Shown here: positions 17,507 to 26,371 of the stretch, in pieces
How the letters are laid out: each line of letters opens with the position of its first letter
How positions within the stretch are numbered: position 1 is the stretch's first letter
Assembly: GCA_008933735.1 (NCBI GenBank)
Contig: WBUL01000007.1
Span: 62,001-126,000 of the forward strand
Origin: Anaerolineae bacterium
Lineage (GTDB): Bacteria > Chloroflexota > Anaerolineae > Aggregatilineales > J027
Length of the DNA: 64,000 nt
Reading direction: 5' to 3'
Made by a program: the position numbers and the translations under genes
Notes under the pieces: generated by a model
Told to the model about the DNA's origin: nothing
The model's input: only the letters and a program-made list of their open reading frames with translations
The model's database searches: none

Positions 17507-18148
17507 TTGAAGCGTTTTACACTCATTGCTGTACTGGTAGTTCTGGCTATTTCGCCCTTCACGGCCCTGGCCCAGGATGAAGAATTCGATATTGATACCT
17601 CTTCCTGGCAAACCTTTGAAGCCGAAGAAGGTGAAGACGACGTTTTTGTCAAATTTATGTACCCGGAAGACTGGCTCACAGAGGTGCAGTTTGGCGGCCT
17701 CATTATTGCCAGCAGCGAAAGCGCTCTTGAAAAAGCCAACTCTGAAGAAGAAACTCAACCCGAAGAAGGCGAATTTATTGCTACTATCCAGCTTTTACCC
17801 ACCGAATTTCTGAGCTTCTTTGAAATCGAGGGGGACGACCTGGAAGCCGTCACCACCGAGATGGCAGCGTTTTTTACAGCCGAATCTGACACCGAAGAAG
17901 AAGCTCAACTGGAAGTAGGCGAAGTTTCTATCATTGAATTCAGCGAGGAACTCTCTATCGGGCGCGTTCCCGTCACGGATGAAAATATCGAAGGCGTACT
18001 GCTGGTTTTCCAACTTACTGAGGAAGTCTACGGGGTCGCCATTGGCGCCGGTTATCCAGGTGAGCTGGAAGATAACGAACTCGTGCTCTATGGCATCATT
18101 TCCACCCTGGAATTTACCGGCACAGTGGAAGACTTAATGGCGCAGTAG
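17507..18148 (+). CDS. Secreted acidic protein of unknown function
   Basis: A 213-aa exported protein. The start is a TTG at 17507, chosen because AAGGAG lies 8 bases upstream and a signal peptide follows (MKRFTLIAVLVVLAISPFTALAQ). The mature part is strongly acidic, with runs such as EAEEGEDD and NSEEETQPEEGE. The core VKFMYPEDWLTEVQFGG...IATIQLLP resembles the YPxxW-type start of the larger secreted proteins at 31867-33054 and 33068-34321, suggesting a shared beta-rich domain of the PsbP/Mog1-like style. No enzyme motif is seen. A 7-bp hairpin follows the stop and lies against the end of the convergent GTPase-like gene. Confidence 0.8.
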   Translation: MKRFTLIAVLVVLAISPFTALAQDEEFDIDTSSWQTFEAEEGEDDVFVKFMYPEDWLTEVQFGGLIIASSESALEKANSEEETQPEEGEFIATIQLLPTEFLSFFEIEGDDLEAVTTEMAAFFTAESDTEEEAQLEVGEVSIIEFSEELSIGRVPVTDENIEGVLLVFQLTEEVYGVAIGAGYPGELEDNELVLYGIISTLEFTGTVEDLMAQ

Positions 18149-18158
18149 CAGTGACTGA

Positions 18159-18185
18159 CAGGGGGTTAAGCCCCCTGCTTTCTGA
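18159..18185 (+). terminator. Hairpin terminator at convergent gene ends
   Basis: CAGGGGG/CCCCCTG forms a 7-bp stem with a 5-nt loop and a short CTTTCT tail. It overlaps the 3' end of the convergent GTPase-like gene. Confidence 0.55.
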
Positions 18186-18690
18186 TATTCACCCTATCAA
18201 AAATTTCGTACATCAGCCCCAGCAGGACTTTTTTCACGCTCTCTGTATCGTTTGCCCCATACGGGATAAATTTCACACTTTCCGGCTGATGCAGCACCCG
18301 CCGCAGTTCTTCCGGGGAGAGCCCGTTCGTATCATCCTGATCGTTGACTGCTACGACAAACGGCGCGGGGGCAGATTTACGGAACAGATTCACGATACGT
18401 TCGGCTTCAGGGTAGGCATCCGGCAATGCATTGTTGATAACAATCACGTAACCCAGCAAATCCCGGCTGTAGTTGATGTCCCAGGCGAATTCAAATCGTC
18501 GCGTGTCCGGTGTGCCGAACAGATGAATGACCAGCTCATCATCGACCGTATAGCGCCCAAAATACAGAGCCACGTGATTCTCGGCGGTTTGAAGTTCGGT
18601 AGCAACAAGATCAATTTCGCTGATAGCTTGGATGAAAGCGTCTTTTCCAGAAGCGAACGAGCCTACCACGATAATTTTTGCAGTCTGCAT
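18166..18690 (-). CDS. MglA/COG2229-like small GTPase with degenerate nucleotide-binding motifs
   Basis: A 174-aa protein of the bacterial MglA-like small GTPase group, starting at ATG 18690 (MQTAKIIVVG); the ORF-track extension lacks family features. The fold markers are there in order: IIVVGSFASGKDAF (P-loop, residues 6-19), VALYFGRYTVDDELVIHLFGTPDTRRF (about 42-68; joined), LLGYVIVINNA and FVVAVNDQDD (G4, about 113-122). The key positions differ from active members: GK(T/S) is GKD, the usual TPGQ.RF is TPDTRRF, and NKxD is NDQD. Loss of the P-loop Thr/Ser, the glycine of the switch and the G4 lysine suggests weak or no GTP binding. No roadblock partner is adjacent. It may be a pseudo-GTPase scaffold. 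Confidence 0.82.
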   Translation of the reverse strand: MQTAKIIVVGSFASGKDAFIQAISEIDLVATELQTAENHVALYFGRYTVDDELVIHLFGTPDTRRFEFAWDINYSRDLLGYVIVINNALPDAYPEAERIVNLFRKSAPAPFVVAVNDQDDTNGLSPEELRRVLHQPESVKFIPYGANDTESVKKVLLGLMYEIFDRVNIRKQGA

Positions 18691-18787
18691 AACCATTCCG
18701 AACGTGAAACGTTTCATGAAATTCCATTGTACAGTTTCCCATGAGGATGCACAGCTCACACGGTGTTTTTGTAACCATTTTCCAACG

Positions 18788-19474
18788 CTATTGAATCGGC
18801 TGCTGGAGCAGTGCCACGCTGAAAATCATTTCTAAAGAATTGGAATAGATCACGACACTGCTGAACTGGGTAATATCAAGGTCTTCGGGCAGCCGGTAGT
18901 TTTGCCCGCCGATGTTACCTTTCAGCAGACCCGCATCATAGGCTAGATCCCCCTCAAAAAGCTGTTCGCTACTGGTGAGATTGCTGCTCACAGCCAGGTA
19001 GACGTGCAAATCCGGCCCCAACCCAACCTCAAAATTGGAATCGAAGCGCAGAATGCGGGTGATTTCTCCATCTCCGACGAGTTCCCAGACGTTCACCCGG
19101 CCTTTCGCCCAACGCAGGGCGTCAATTTCAGAAAATTCACCGGTACGGATACGGGTTTCTGTAAACTCACTAAAAGTTTCAATGGCAATCCCATCACGAA
19201 TACTGTTATCGGCCTGTTCATTGGACGGCGCGGGCACCGGATCAGCCAGGAGCGCGTTGGCGAACAGAGCGGCCTTTTCTTCATCCTCTTTATCAAGGTC
19301 TGTCAGCAGATCACACTGCTCTTGCAGCAGTCCCTCCGGGCACCGGAACACTTTGACGACATCCTCTTCGGGTTTTAGAGGTTCGGCAAATTCCAGCCAG
19401 ATGGGGGCACTGCCCGCCACAGCCACCAAAATCCCCAGAAGAAAAATTAAGCGCCAGCGAATATATCGTGCCAT
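18788..19474 (-). CDS. Membrane-anchored DM13-domain protein
   Basis: A 228-aa protein with an N-terminal anchor or signal (MARYIRWRLIFLLGILVAVAG), start taken at ATG 19474; upstream ATGs at 19480, 19489 and 19510 are possible. Residues about 30-110 form an acidic, helical linker with two cysteines. The C-terminal 110 residues form a DM13 domain: VNVWELVGDGEITRILRFDSNF, GPDLHVYLA, LKGNIGGQNYRLPEDLDITQFSSVVIYS and MIFSVALL. DM13 domains are found on surface proteins in animals and bacteria and are proposed to bind haem or take part in electron transfer. The cysteine commonly found after VVI(W/Y) is a serine-rich stretch here (YSNS), so redox function is uncertain. Confidence 0.85.
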   Translation of the reverse strand: MARYIRWRLIFLLGILVAVAGSAPIWLEFAEPLKPEEDVVKVFRCPEGLLQEQCDLLTDLDKEDEEKAALFANALLADPVPAPSNEQADNSIRDGIAIETFSEFTETRIRTGEFSEIDALRWAKGRVNVWELVGDGEITRILRFDSNFEVGLGPDLHVYLAVSSNLTSSEQLFEGDLAYDAGLLKGNIGGQNYRLPEDLDITQFSSVVIYSNSLEMIFSVALLQQPIQ

Positions 19475-19544
19475 GACCATCTCATCCATCTTGAATGCCG
19501 TGCCGATCATAGCATATTTTACTGGGAACGATTGCTGAACATGA

Positions 19545-19569
19545 ATGCCTGCTATATACTAGCAGGCAT
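19545..19569. promoter_or_regulatory. Perfect 10-bp inverted repeat overlapping a start codon
   Basis: ATGCCTGCTA and TAGCAGGCAT form a perfect 10-bp inverted repeat with a 5-nt centre. It covers the ribosome binding site and the first two bases of the ATG at 19568. As RNA it would hide the start codon; as DNA it could be an operator. Confidence 0.55.
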
Positions 19570-20074
19570 GAGTTTTCATCCTACATCCAAGCTCGCGGAA
19601 ACCCTCGAAGCCAACCGTCAGGGTCGTCTGACAGGCTCGCAGCGCATGATGGTCATGATGGGTGCGTTGTTCACCGCAGGCGGTCTGACCTGTATGGGTG
19701 CGATGTTTATTCAGTTGGTCGCGGCAGTTATCGCGGGCATCATGCCCCAGAATATTCTGATGTGGTTGTTTTTGATCATTACTTTAGCAGCGTTTATTTA
19801 CCTGGCGCTGACTCTCTATGTGAATGCCCGCACCTTTATCCCGGATCTTATAGGCTCCACAAAAGTGAAATCATCACAGGGAAAACTGGAAATTCGCCTC
19901 CCGAAGCGTGAACGCTGGGAATTACCCTTTTCGTACATTGTGGGAGATTATTCATTCGCCCCGTTTGAAGTGCCAGACGACGTGCCCATGGAAAAAGGTC
20001 GTGAATACGTTGTTTATTATCTGGCGCATACCCGCAAGTTCTTGAGCATCGAACCCGCTCCCAAAAGAGACTAA
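19568..20074 (+). CDS. Small two-TM membrane protein of unknown function
   Basis: A 168-aa protein. ATG 19568 (MSFHPTSKLAETLEANRQG) is taken as start; the ORF-track start adds 12 residues that include one arm of the inverted repeat. Two membrane segments (about residues 33-60 and 68-92) follow a short polar N-terminus. A C-terminal soluble part of about 75 residues contains LPKRERWELPFSYIVGDYSFAPFEVP and an EYVVYYLAHTRKFLSIEP end that looks like a small beta domain. No known motif was recognised. It lies 50 bases upstream of the PP2C pair on the same strand and may share their transcript. Confidence 0.75.
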   Translation: MSFHPTSKLAETLEANRQGRLTGSQRMMVMMGALFTAGGLTCMGAMFIQLVAAVIAGIMPQNILMWLFLIITLAAFIYLALTLYVNARTFIPDLIGSTKVKSSQGKLEIRLPKRERWELPFSYIVGDYSFAPFEVPDDVPMEKGREYVVYYLAHTRKFLSIEPAPKRD

Positions 20075-20126
20075 TTTTCCACTTTTGCCCTATAATTGAT
20101 ACAGCATAAAGGATGGATTGACACAC

Positions 20127-20903
20127 ATGCCTAAGAGAATCAGATTTGGCATTAAAACCGATATTGGGCAGGCCCGCATGAATAACCAGGACGCGGTATT
20201 CGCCCTGGCAACCCACAGCGCCAGCGCCTTTAACCAGCCCTCATTTGGCGTATTCGTGGTAGCGGATGGCATGGGAGGGCATGAACACGGCGAAATCGCC
20301 TCAGCTATTGCGGCGCGGGTGGTAGCTGACCACATCCAGCGCACACTCCTCATTCCGATGCTGGCGGGCAGTCCGGTAGAAGATGTGTTAGAAATCCTGG
20401 AAACAGCGGTGCAGAAAGCAAATGAGAACATCCAGGGGGAGGTTCCGGATGGCGGTACGACCATTACCTTTGCCGTACTGGTAGACAACCGAGCCTATCT
20501 GGGGCAGGTAGGGGACAGCCGCGCGTACATCATTTCCGGAGGCAAAATCGAGCAGATTACCCGCAGCCACACGCTGGTTGACCGTCTGATTGAACTGGGG
20601 CAGCTCACTAAAGAAGAGGTGAATTCCCCCAATGTTAATGTCAAAAATGTGCTGTATCGGGCGCTGGGTCAGGGCGAAGTGCTCGAAGTCGATACGCTCA
20701 CCCGCCAGTTGAAAAATGATGACTATCTTCTGCTGTGCAGTGATGGGCTGTGGAATCTGGTACAGGACGAGGATTTACAGAAGATCGTTGTTGAGGCATC
20801 CAACCCGCAGGAAGCCTGCGATACGCTGGTGAGTCTCGCCAATGAGAAGGGCGGGCATGATAACATATCAGTAATTGTGGTCAAAGTGGGCGAAGACAGA
20901 TAG
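20127..20903 (+). CDS. PP2C-family Ser/Thr protein phosphatase (Stp1/PrpC type)
   Basis: A metal-dependent phosphatase that removes phosphate from Ser/Thr residues, usually opposing PknB-like kinases. It encodes 258 aa from ATG 20127 (a TTG at 20118 is possible). The PP2C motifs are complete: RMNNQDAVF (about 13-21), VVADGMGGHEHGE (about 45-57, metal-binding Asp and Gly), YLGQVGDSRAYII (about 128-140), ITRSHTLVDRL, LLLCSDGLWNLV (about 197-208) and GGHDNISVIVV (about 241-251). There is no transmembrane segment, so it is cytoplasmic. Its stop overlaps the GTG of the next PP2C-like gene by one base (TAGTG), indicating coupling. The FHA protein at 15517-16719 is a plausible phospho-reader in the same pathway. 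Confidence 0.95.
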   Translation: MPKRIRFGIKTDIGQARMNNQDAVFALATHSASAFNQPSFGVFVVADGMGGHEHGEIASAIAARVVADHIQRTLLIPMLAGSPVEDVLEILETAVQKANENIQGEVPDGGTTITFAVLVDNRAYLGQVGDSRAYIISGGKIEQITRSHTLVDRLIELGQLTKEEVNSPNVNVKNVLYRALGQGEVLEVDTLTRQLKNDDYLLLCSDGLWNLVQDEDLQKIVVEASNPQEACDTLVSLANEKGGHDNISVIVVKVGEDR

Positions 20904-21595
20904 TGCCCCAAAAAATCAGCTACGGTGTCAGAACCGACATCGGCAAAGTTCGCACAACCAATCAGGATGCTGTTTTTTCCCTCCTGACATGCTGTGACAG
21001 TTTTTCAAAACATCCTGCTTTCGGGATTTTCATCGTAGCTGATGGAATGGGTGGGGCGCTTGCCTGCCAGATCATACCAGCCTACATCCAAAAAAAACTG
21101 CTTCCCGCCCTGCTGACGGGCAAAACCCCTGAAAATATCCCTGATCTCATCCACGAAGCCTTCCAGCAGGCCAATACCAGCCTCCTCGCCGAGACACCAG
21201 ACTCCGAAACGACCGCTGCGGCAGCGGTCGTTGTAGGCAGCACGGTTTATCTTGGGTCTGTGGGAGATACAGGTGCATTTCTTGTTTCCCATGAGCGCTG
21301 CGAACGGTTAACCTGCATTCACGATTTACAGCAGGGTGTCCCTTCATATCCTGCCCTGGGTACCGACAATCTTATACCGGATACAATGGTCATTCATCTG
21401 AAACGTCACGAACGCCTGCTGTTATGCAGCGACGGCTTATGGAAACTCGTCCCGGAAGCAGCCATTCAGCATACTGTTACCAGAGCCAGCACCCCACAAG
21501 TTGCGTGTGATGCACTCGTCAACCTGGCGAATACCAATGGCGGATCAGATAACGTCTCCGTCATCATTGTCAAAGTTGATGAGGAAGCCGGGTGA
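20903..21595 (+). CDS. Second, divergent PP2C-like protein
   Basis: A 230-aa paralogue of the preceding phosphatase, GTG start coupled to its stop. It keeps TTNQDAVF, VADGMGGALACQ, LLLCSDGLWKLV and GGSDNVSVIIVKV, so the metal-binding aspartates are mostly retained. It differs in other conserved places: the first protein's GHEHGE becomes GALACQ, GDSRAYI becomes GDTGAFL, and the LT.DHS-like motif plus about 25 residues before the catalytic C-terminal part are shortened to LTCIHDLQQG. Activity may be reduced, or it may regulate the first enzyme. Its stop overlaps the GTG of the SDR gene (GTGA), so three proteins are translated as a unit. Confidence 0.88.
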   Translation: MPQKISYGVRTDIGKVRTTNQDAVFSLLTCCDSFSKHPAFGIFIVADGMGGALACQIIPAYIQKKLLPALLTGKTPENIPDLIHEAFQQANTSLLAETPDSETTAAAAVVVGSTVYLGSVGDTGAFLVSHERCERLTCIHDLQQGVPSYPALGTDNLIPDTMVIHLKRHERLLLCSDGLWKLVPEAAIQHTVTRASTPQVACDALVNLANTNGGSDNVSVIIVKVDEEAG

Positions 21596-22461
21596 CCGTA
21601 CTGATTACGGGCGCATCGACCGGCATTGGCAAGGCCGCTGCGCTGTATCTGGCTCAAAAGGGATGGCAGGTGCTGGCAGGAGTCCGGAAGGCCGCTGATG
21701 CCGAAGCGCTCCGACGTGAATCCTTACAGAATCTTACCCCCCTGTATCTGGATATTACCGACCAGACTCAGATCAAAAACGCCGCTGAGGTGGTTTCTCA
21801 AGTCGGCGACTTAACTGGGCTGGTCAACAACGCGGGTATCGCAATCGCCGGGCCGCTGGAATTTGTACCGCTTGAGGAAATCCGCCGCCAGTTTGAAGTT
21901 AACATCCTTGGGCACATCGCGGTTACCCAGGCCATGCTGCCATTCATCCGCAATACAAGAGGGCGGATTGTGTTTGTGGGTTCCATTGGAGGACGCAGTT
22001 CGCTTCCCTTTTTCGCGCCGTACAATGCCTCGAAGTACGCCCTCGAAGCTATTACTGATGCGATGCGGGTGGAGCTTCGTCCATGGAAAATCCACGTTTC
22101 GATTGTTGAGCCGGGAATTGTGGAAACTCCTATCTGGGAAAATTCACTTGCAACCGGAGCGTCTTCGCTGGCGAAACTGCCACCGGATGCCCATCACCTG
22201 TACGGCCCGGCCATCGGATGGGCGCGGCGTCTGAAGCATGTGCATGGTGTTCCGCCGGAATCCGTCGCCCATGCCATCGAACATGCCCTGACAGCCAAAC
22301 ATCCCCGGAACCGTTATGTGATTGGGAAAGATGCCTATTGGCGATTGGCGTTGGAAGCCCTGCCGGATTTTCTTCGAGATTGGCTCATTGCCCGGTATTT
22401 ACCGCCCTATGGACAAAAAATCCCTCTTCTCAACGAAGAGGGGGAAAGCAGGACTTCCTGA
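21592..22461 (+). CDS. Short-chain dehydrogenase/reductase (SDR)
   Basis: A classical SDR oxidoreductase of 289 aa using NAD(H) or NADP(H). The GTG at 21592 overlaps the stop of the PP2C-like gene (GTGA). Visible motifs are VLITGASTGIGKAAALYLA (nucleotide binding, residues 3-21), LVNNAGIAIAGPLE (about 80-93), the catalytic Ser in VFVGSIGGRSS (about 129-139) and the YxxxK pair YNASKYALEAI (about 144-154). After the catalytic part a C-terminal tail of about 90 residues resembles the substrate region of retinol- or ketosteroid-type SDRs. The substrate is unknown. It is convergent with ino1 and only 15 bases separate the two. Confidence 0.93.
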   Translation: MTVLITGASTGIGKAAALYLAQKGWQVLAGVRKAADAEALRRESLQNLTPLYLDITDQTQIKNAAEVVSQVGDLTGLVNNAGIAIAGPLEFVPLEEIRRQFEVNILGHIAVTQAMLPFIRNTRGRIVFVGSIGGRSSLPFFAPYNASKYALEAITDAMRVELRPWKIHVSIVEPGIVETPIWENSLATGASSLAKLPPDAHHLYGPAIGWARRLKHVHGVPPESVAHAIEHALTAKHPRNRYVIGKDAYWRLALEALPDFLRDWLIARYLPPYGQKIPLLNEEGESRTS

Positions 22462-22476
22462 TGTGGTGGGCTTCCG

Positions 22477-23577
<1,101 letters not shown>

Positions 23578-23778
23578 GATGGTGCTCCTTTTATCGCTTA
23601 CGAGGCGGCATTATAGCATAGGGTCAGGGCGTTTTGAGATGGCATTTTGTCATAAGATTAAGCGATTCATTGTATTATATTTATTAATAGTCGATTTTAA
23701 ATAAGCTTTTCTTGTGCAAACCTGTGAAGTATCTTATCCTTTAAGTAGTGCAAGTTGAATAAAGAGGGATGGTGCAAA

Positions 23779-25059
23779 ATGACAAAACATGCTTTCTGTC
23801 TTCACACACACTTTTATTTGCCACCCCGTGCGAACCCCATGAATGGAATCCTTGGCTCGGAACGCAGCGCTGCACCTTTCCGAAACTGGAATGATCGTCT
23901 CTATGAAGAAGTGTACCGTCCCAACGCCAGTCTCGGAAACTTTGAGCTTTTTAACTTCGATATTGGGAATGCGATTTTGCTGTGGCTGGATTTGTATGCA
24001 GATGACACTCACCAGGTCATCATAGATAGCGTGAAAAAGGTTCAGCAAAGGCGCAATGCCAGTAACATGCTCGGCATTCCTCTCCACCAATCCCCGCTGC
24101 CCCTGCTTTCCCGGCGTGATCGTTTAACCCAGCTTATCTGGGGCAAAGAAGCGCTTAAATCGCGTTTTGGGGTCGAACCGTTAGGGGTCTTTTTGCCAGA
24201 ATTTGCTGCCGATATTCCTACGCTGCAATCAGTGGTGGATGCAGGCTACGAATTCACGGTTTTGCGCTCTTCACAGGTAAACGGCCTGCCTGCCAACGGC
24301 GGTGCTGGCCCTTACCAGATTCGACTCTCCAAAGGTGATTCGATCCAGGTTTTTGTCATTGATGACGAACTATCTGCGTCGCTGATTCAGGAAATGACCG
24401 AGCGAGGCGGTTCGGCCTACTGGGTCAGGCAAGAACTAGCAGGACATTTACGCTCCTGTGGCCCGCTGACGCTGCTTTATACTGATGGTAATGCCCTGGG
24501 GCAGGATCATATGAAGGAGGCAGATTTTGTTCATTACCTGCTGAAGACGGAGATCAGGTCGGCAGGCTGCCATCTCGTTACGCTGGAAGAGTATCACAAA
24601 CAAGGGCATCAACCCCTGGCTGAACTTGAGCTTATCCCGTATGAGCGCAAGGAGACCGAACAGCAGGCCCATTGGCGAGACGCCCTGCATGACCTGATGA
24701 CGGAGTGCAATCTGCTGTTTGCGGAGCTAGTCGGCGACAATGCCTGGAAGATACGCGACCAAGCATTTTCTGTTGAAAATACAGAGCACATCGAGCTAAT
24801 CCGCAGCCAGATGGCCCTACAGCGAGCCTGGGCCAATGTCGCGGCGCTGGAAACCCCCTACATCACCGACAGTCATATTATCCGCGAAGCGGCCTACGCA
24901 ATCCTGCAAATCAAACTTGTTAACGGCACTGACTTCTCGACGATTCTCAGTGACCGAATGACCCCCAAGCAAATCTCTGAATTCACCGAAATCCTCCATA
25001 CCATGATGCAGGATGCGCGGGCAACCGGCACGTATCCGGTGGTGGATGCTCCCGTTTAA
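23779..25059 (+). CDS. GH57-like glycoside hydrolase-fold protein
   Basis: A 426-aa protein resembling the N-terminal catalytic part of family 57 glycosidases and DUF3536-type homologues, which act on alpha-glucans. ATG 23779 follows GAGGGATGG; the ORF-track TTG start lies within that binding site. Family features: FCLHTHFYLPPRANPMNGIL (residues 5-24), FNFDIGNAILLWLD (about 60-73), LGIPLHQSPLPLLSRRDRLTQLIWGKEAL (about 95-123; joined) and GVFLPEFAADIPTLQSVVDAGYEFTVL (about 133-159; joined), where the Glu of LPEFA matches the region of the GH57 nucleophile. A C-terminal helical part of about 150 residues follows. It is shorter than usual DUF3536 proteins. A link to glycogen (glgC in the same window) is plausible, but the activity is not established. 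Confidence 0.8.
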   Translation: MTKHAFCLHTHFYLPPRANPMNGILGSERSAAPFRNWNDRLYEEVYRPNASLGNFELFNFDIGNAILLWLDLYADDTHQVIIDSVKKVQQRRNASNMLGIPLHQSPLPLLSRRDRLTQLIWGKEALKSRFGVEPLGVFLPEFAADIPTLQSVVDAGYEFTVLRSSQVNGLPANGGAGPYQIRLSKGDSIQVFVIDDELSASLIQEMTERGGSAYWVRQELAGHLRSCGPLTLLYTDGNALGQDHMKEADFVHYLLKTEIRSAGCHLVTLEEYHKQGHQPLAELELIPYERKETEQQAHWRDALHDLMTECNLLFAELVGDNAWKIRDQAFSVENTEHIELIRSQMALQRAWANVAALETPYITDSHIIREAAYAILQIKLVNGTDFSTILSDRMTPKQISEFTEILHTMMQDARATGTYPVVDAPV

Positions 25060-25081
25060 GGGTAAAACGGCCTTTCACACC

Positions 25082-25115
25082 AAAACGCGGCTGCTCTCAG
25101 GCTGCGTTTTTGTTT
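25082..25115 (+). terminator. Rho-independent terminator after the GH57-like gene
   Basis: AAAACGCGGC/GCTGCGTTTT forms a 10-bp stem with one G-T wobble and a 9-nt loop, continuing into a T run. Confidence 0.85.
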
Positions 25116-25197
25116 GGACACGAAAATTTGTAATAAAATATAGAAAGGCTTTAAAATCCCTGTATCAGGACCGGATTCAGTGTAGGAAGACCAGACT

Positions 25198-25458
25198 GTG
25201 AGTAAGGTTATGGCAACAATTTCGACGGAAGCGATCTACTCGTTGGAAAAAGCCTTCAGTGATGCGTATGCCAATCACTATGGGCAGGCCCCCACTCAGG
25301 TACAGACTCTATCCGATGGGCGTATCCTCATCAATGGCATCGCTTTTACTCGGACAGAAGTGGTACGTATGATCCAAACACTGGAAAGCGAAACCGCCAA
25401 AAAACGAAGAAGCCTTGTGACCCGCCTTATCAGCTTCTTCGGTGGGAAATCACGCTAG
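25198..25458 (+). CDS. Small protein of unknown function (86 aa)
   Basis: GTG 25198 is preceded by AGGAAG at a suitable distance; an ATG at 25210 is the alternative. The 86-aa product has a helical N-terminus (EAIYSLEKAFSDAYANHYG), a short strand pair (VQTLSDGRILINGIAFTRTEVVRMI) and a basic C-terminal tail (KKRRSLVTRLISFFGGKSR) that could form an amphipathic, membrane-touching helix. No family was recognised. It converges on the helical-repeat protein gene with one base between the two stops. The good ribosome binding site and coding-like composition support a real gene. Confidence 0.65.
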   Translation: MSKVMATISTEAIYSLEKAFSDAYANHYGQAPTQVQTLSDGRILINGIAFTRTEVVRMIQTLESETAKKRRSLVTRLISFFGGKSR

Positions 25459-25459
25459 G

Positions 25460-26362
25460 TCATAACTGCTGAGCAATCCGGTCTACCTCGTCTGACCAGT
25501 GTGCCAAACCCGCCAGACTGTCACGAATAATCTCCTTGACCCCAACATGCGGCCAGGCTGCCCATGCCCTTAACTGTGCCAGCCCGACCGAGGGCAGCGC
25601 TTCTACCGCTACATTTATACATCGGCTCAACGCCTCGCGCAGAAGCGGATGGGCTTCCTGACTTTGCGAAACAAAACGGAGTGCCTGCTGCTGCAAATCC
25701 AGTACATCCAGTACGCGGAACGGCTGGCCTTCCAAAAGAGGGAGATACGAAATGCTGCTAATGATCGCGCCCCATTCCAGACTATTCGCCTGCATGGCAT
25801 GAAAACGCAGACGGCGCAGAGTCGTTTCCCAGCTCAGAGACAGCATCCGGTGTAAACCCATCGCCGCCGTATCCCTGACCCGCCACAATGGACTGTTTGC
25901 CAGTTCCAGCAGAGTCCCGGTTCCGCTTTGGATCTGGCTGAACACCCCTGCCCACACCCCCAGACCGACAGCCGCCGCCATTTGCAGCATTTGCAGCGGC
26001 GAGTCCGGGTCTTCTCCAAAAAAAGCTGGCGGGTGGTGCATGTTCAACCACGCCAGCAGCCATTCCATATTTTTGTAACTGTCCTGAAGTGGTATTTCTT
26101 CGTGGTGGCAGATGGTATAAATCACATCGCCAAACGCCCGCAGCAGTTCCAGATTCGACTCTTTCCCCGGCAGGGCGCTGTGGTCTATCAGATAATCTTC
26201 CAGGGCACAGATATCCGGATCAAGCAGGCGGTTCCGGGTGTGCTGATTCAGGCTGTACCGCGCCAGGTTAAATTCATTGGGTGCCAGCAACCCCGGACTC
26301 CGCAGTGCGGATTGGATCAGGGGCTGCAATATCTCGTAATAGGTGGCATAATTCTCCATCAT
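25460..26362 (-). CDS. Helical (possibly HEAT-like) protein of unknown function
   Basis: A 300-aa protein, predicted entirely alpha-helical from its Leu/Ala/Glu-rich sequence and lack of strand patterns. The central part (LLELANSPLWRVRDTAAMGLHRML, about residues 150-175; joined) and the C-terminal part (AHPLLREALSRCINVAVE, HVGVKEIIRDSLAGLAHW) have the spacing of HEAT-type helical repeats, which act as protein-binding scaffolds. There is no signal peptide or enzyme motif. The gene lies 9 bases after the two-TM secreted protein gene on the same strand, so the two are probably co-transcribed. The function is unknown. Confidence 0.75.
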   Translation of the reverse strand: MMENYATYYEILQPLIQSALRSPGLLAPNEFNLARYSLNQHTRNRLLDPDICALEDYLIDHSALPGKESNLELLRAFGDVIYTICHHEEIPLQDSYKNMEWLLAWLNMHHPPAFFGEDPDSPLQMLQMAAAVGLGVWAGVFSQIQSGTGTLLELANSPLWRVRDTAAMGLHRMLSLSWETTLRRLRFHAMQANSLEWGAIISSISYLPLLEGQPFRVLDVLDLQQQALRFVSQSQEAHPLLREALSRCINVAVEALPSVGLAQLRAWAAWPHVGVKEIIRDSLAGLAHWSDEVDRIAQQL

Positions 26363-26371
26363 TGATTCCTA

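Noticed and set aside
23640-23760. AT-rich stretch between ino1 and the GH57-like gene as an origin or insertion remnant
   Set aside because: It has no DnaA-box cluster, terminal inverted repeats or transposase remnant; a divergent promoter region is enough to explain it.
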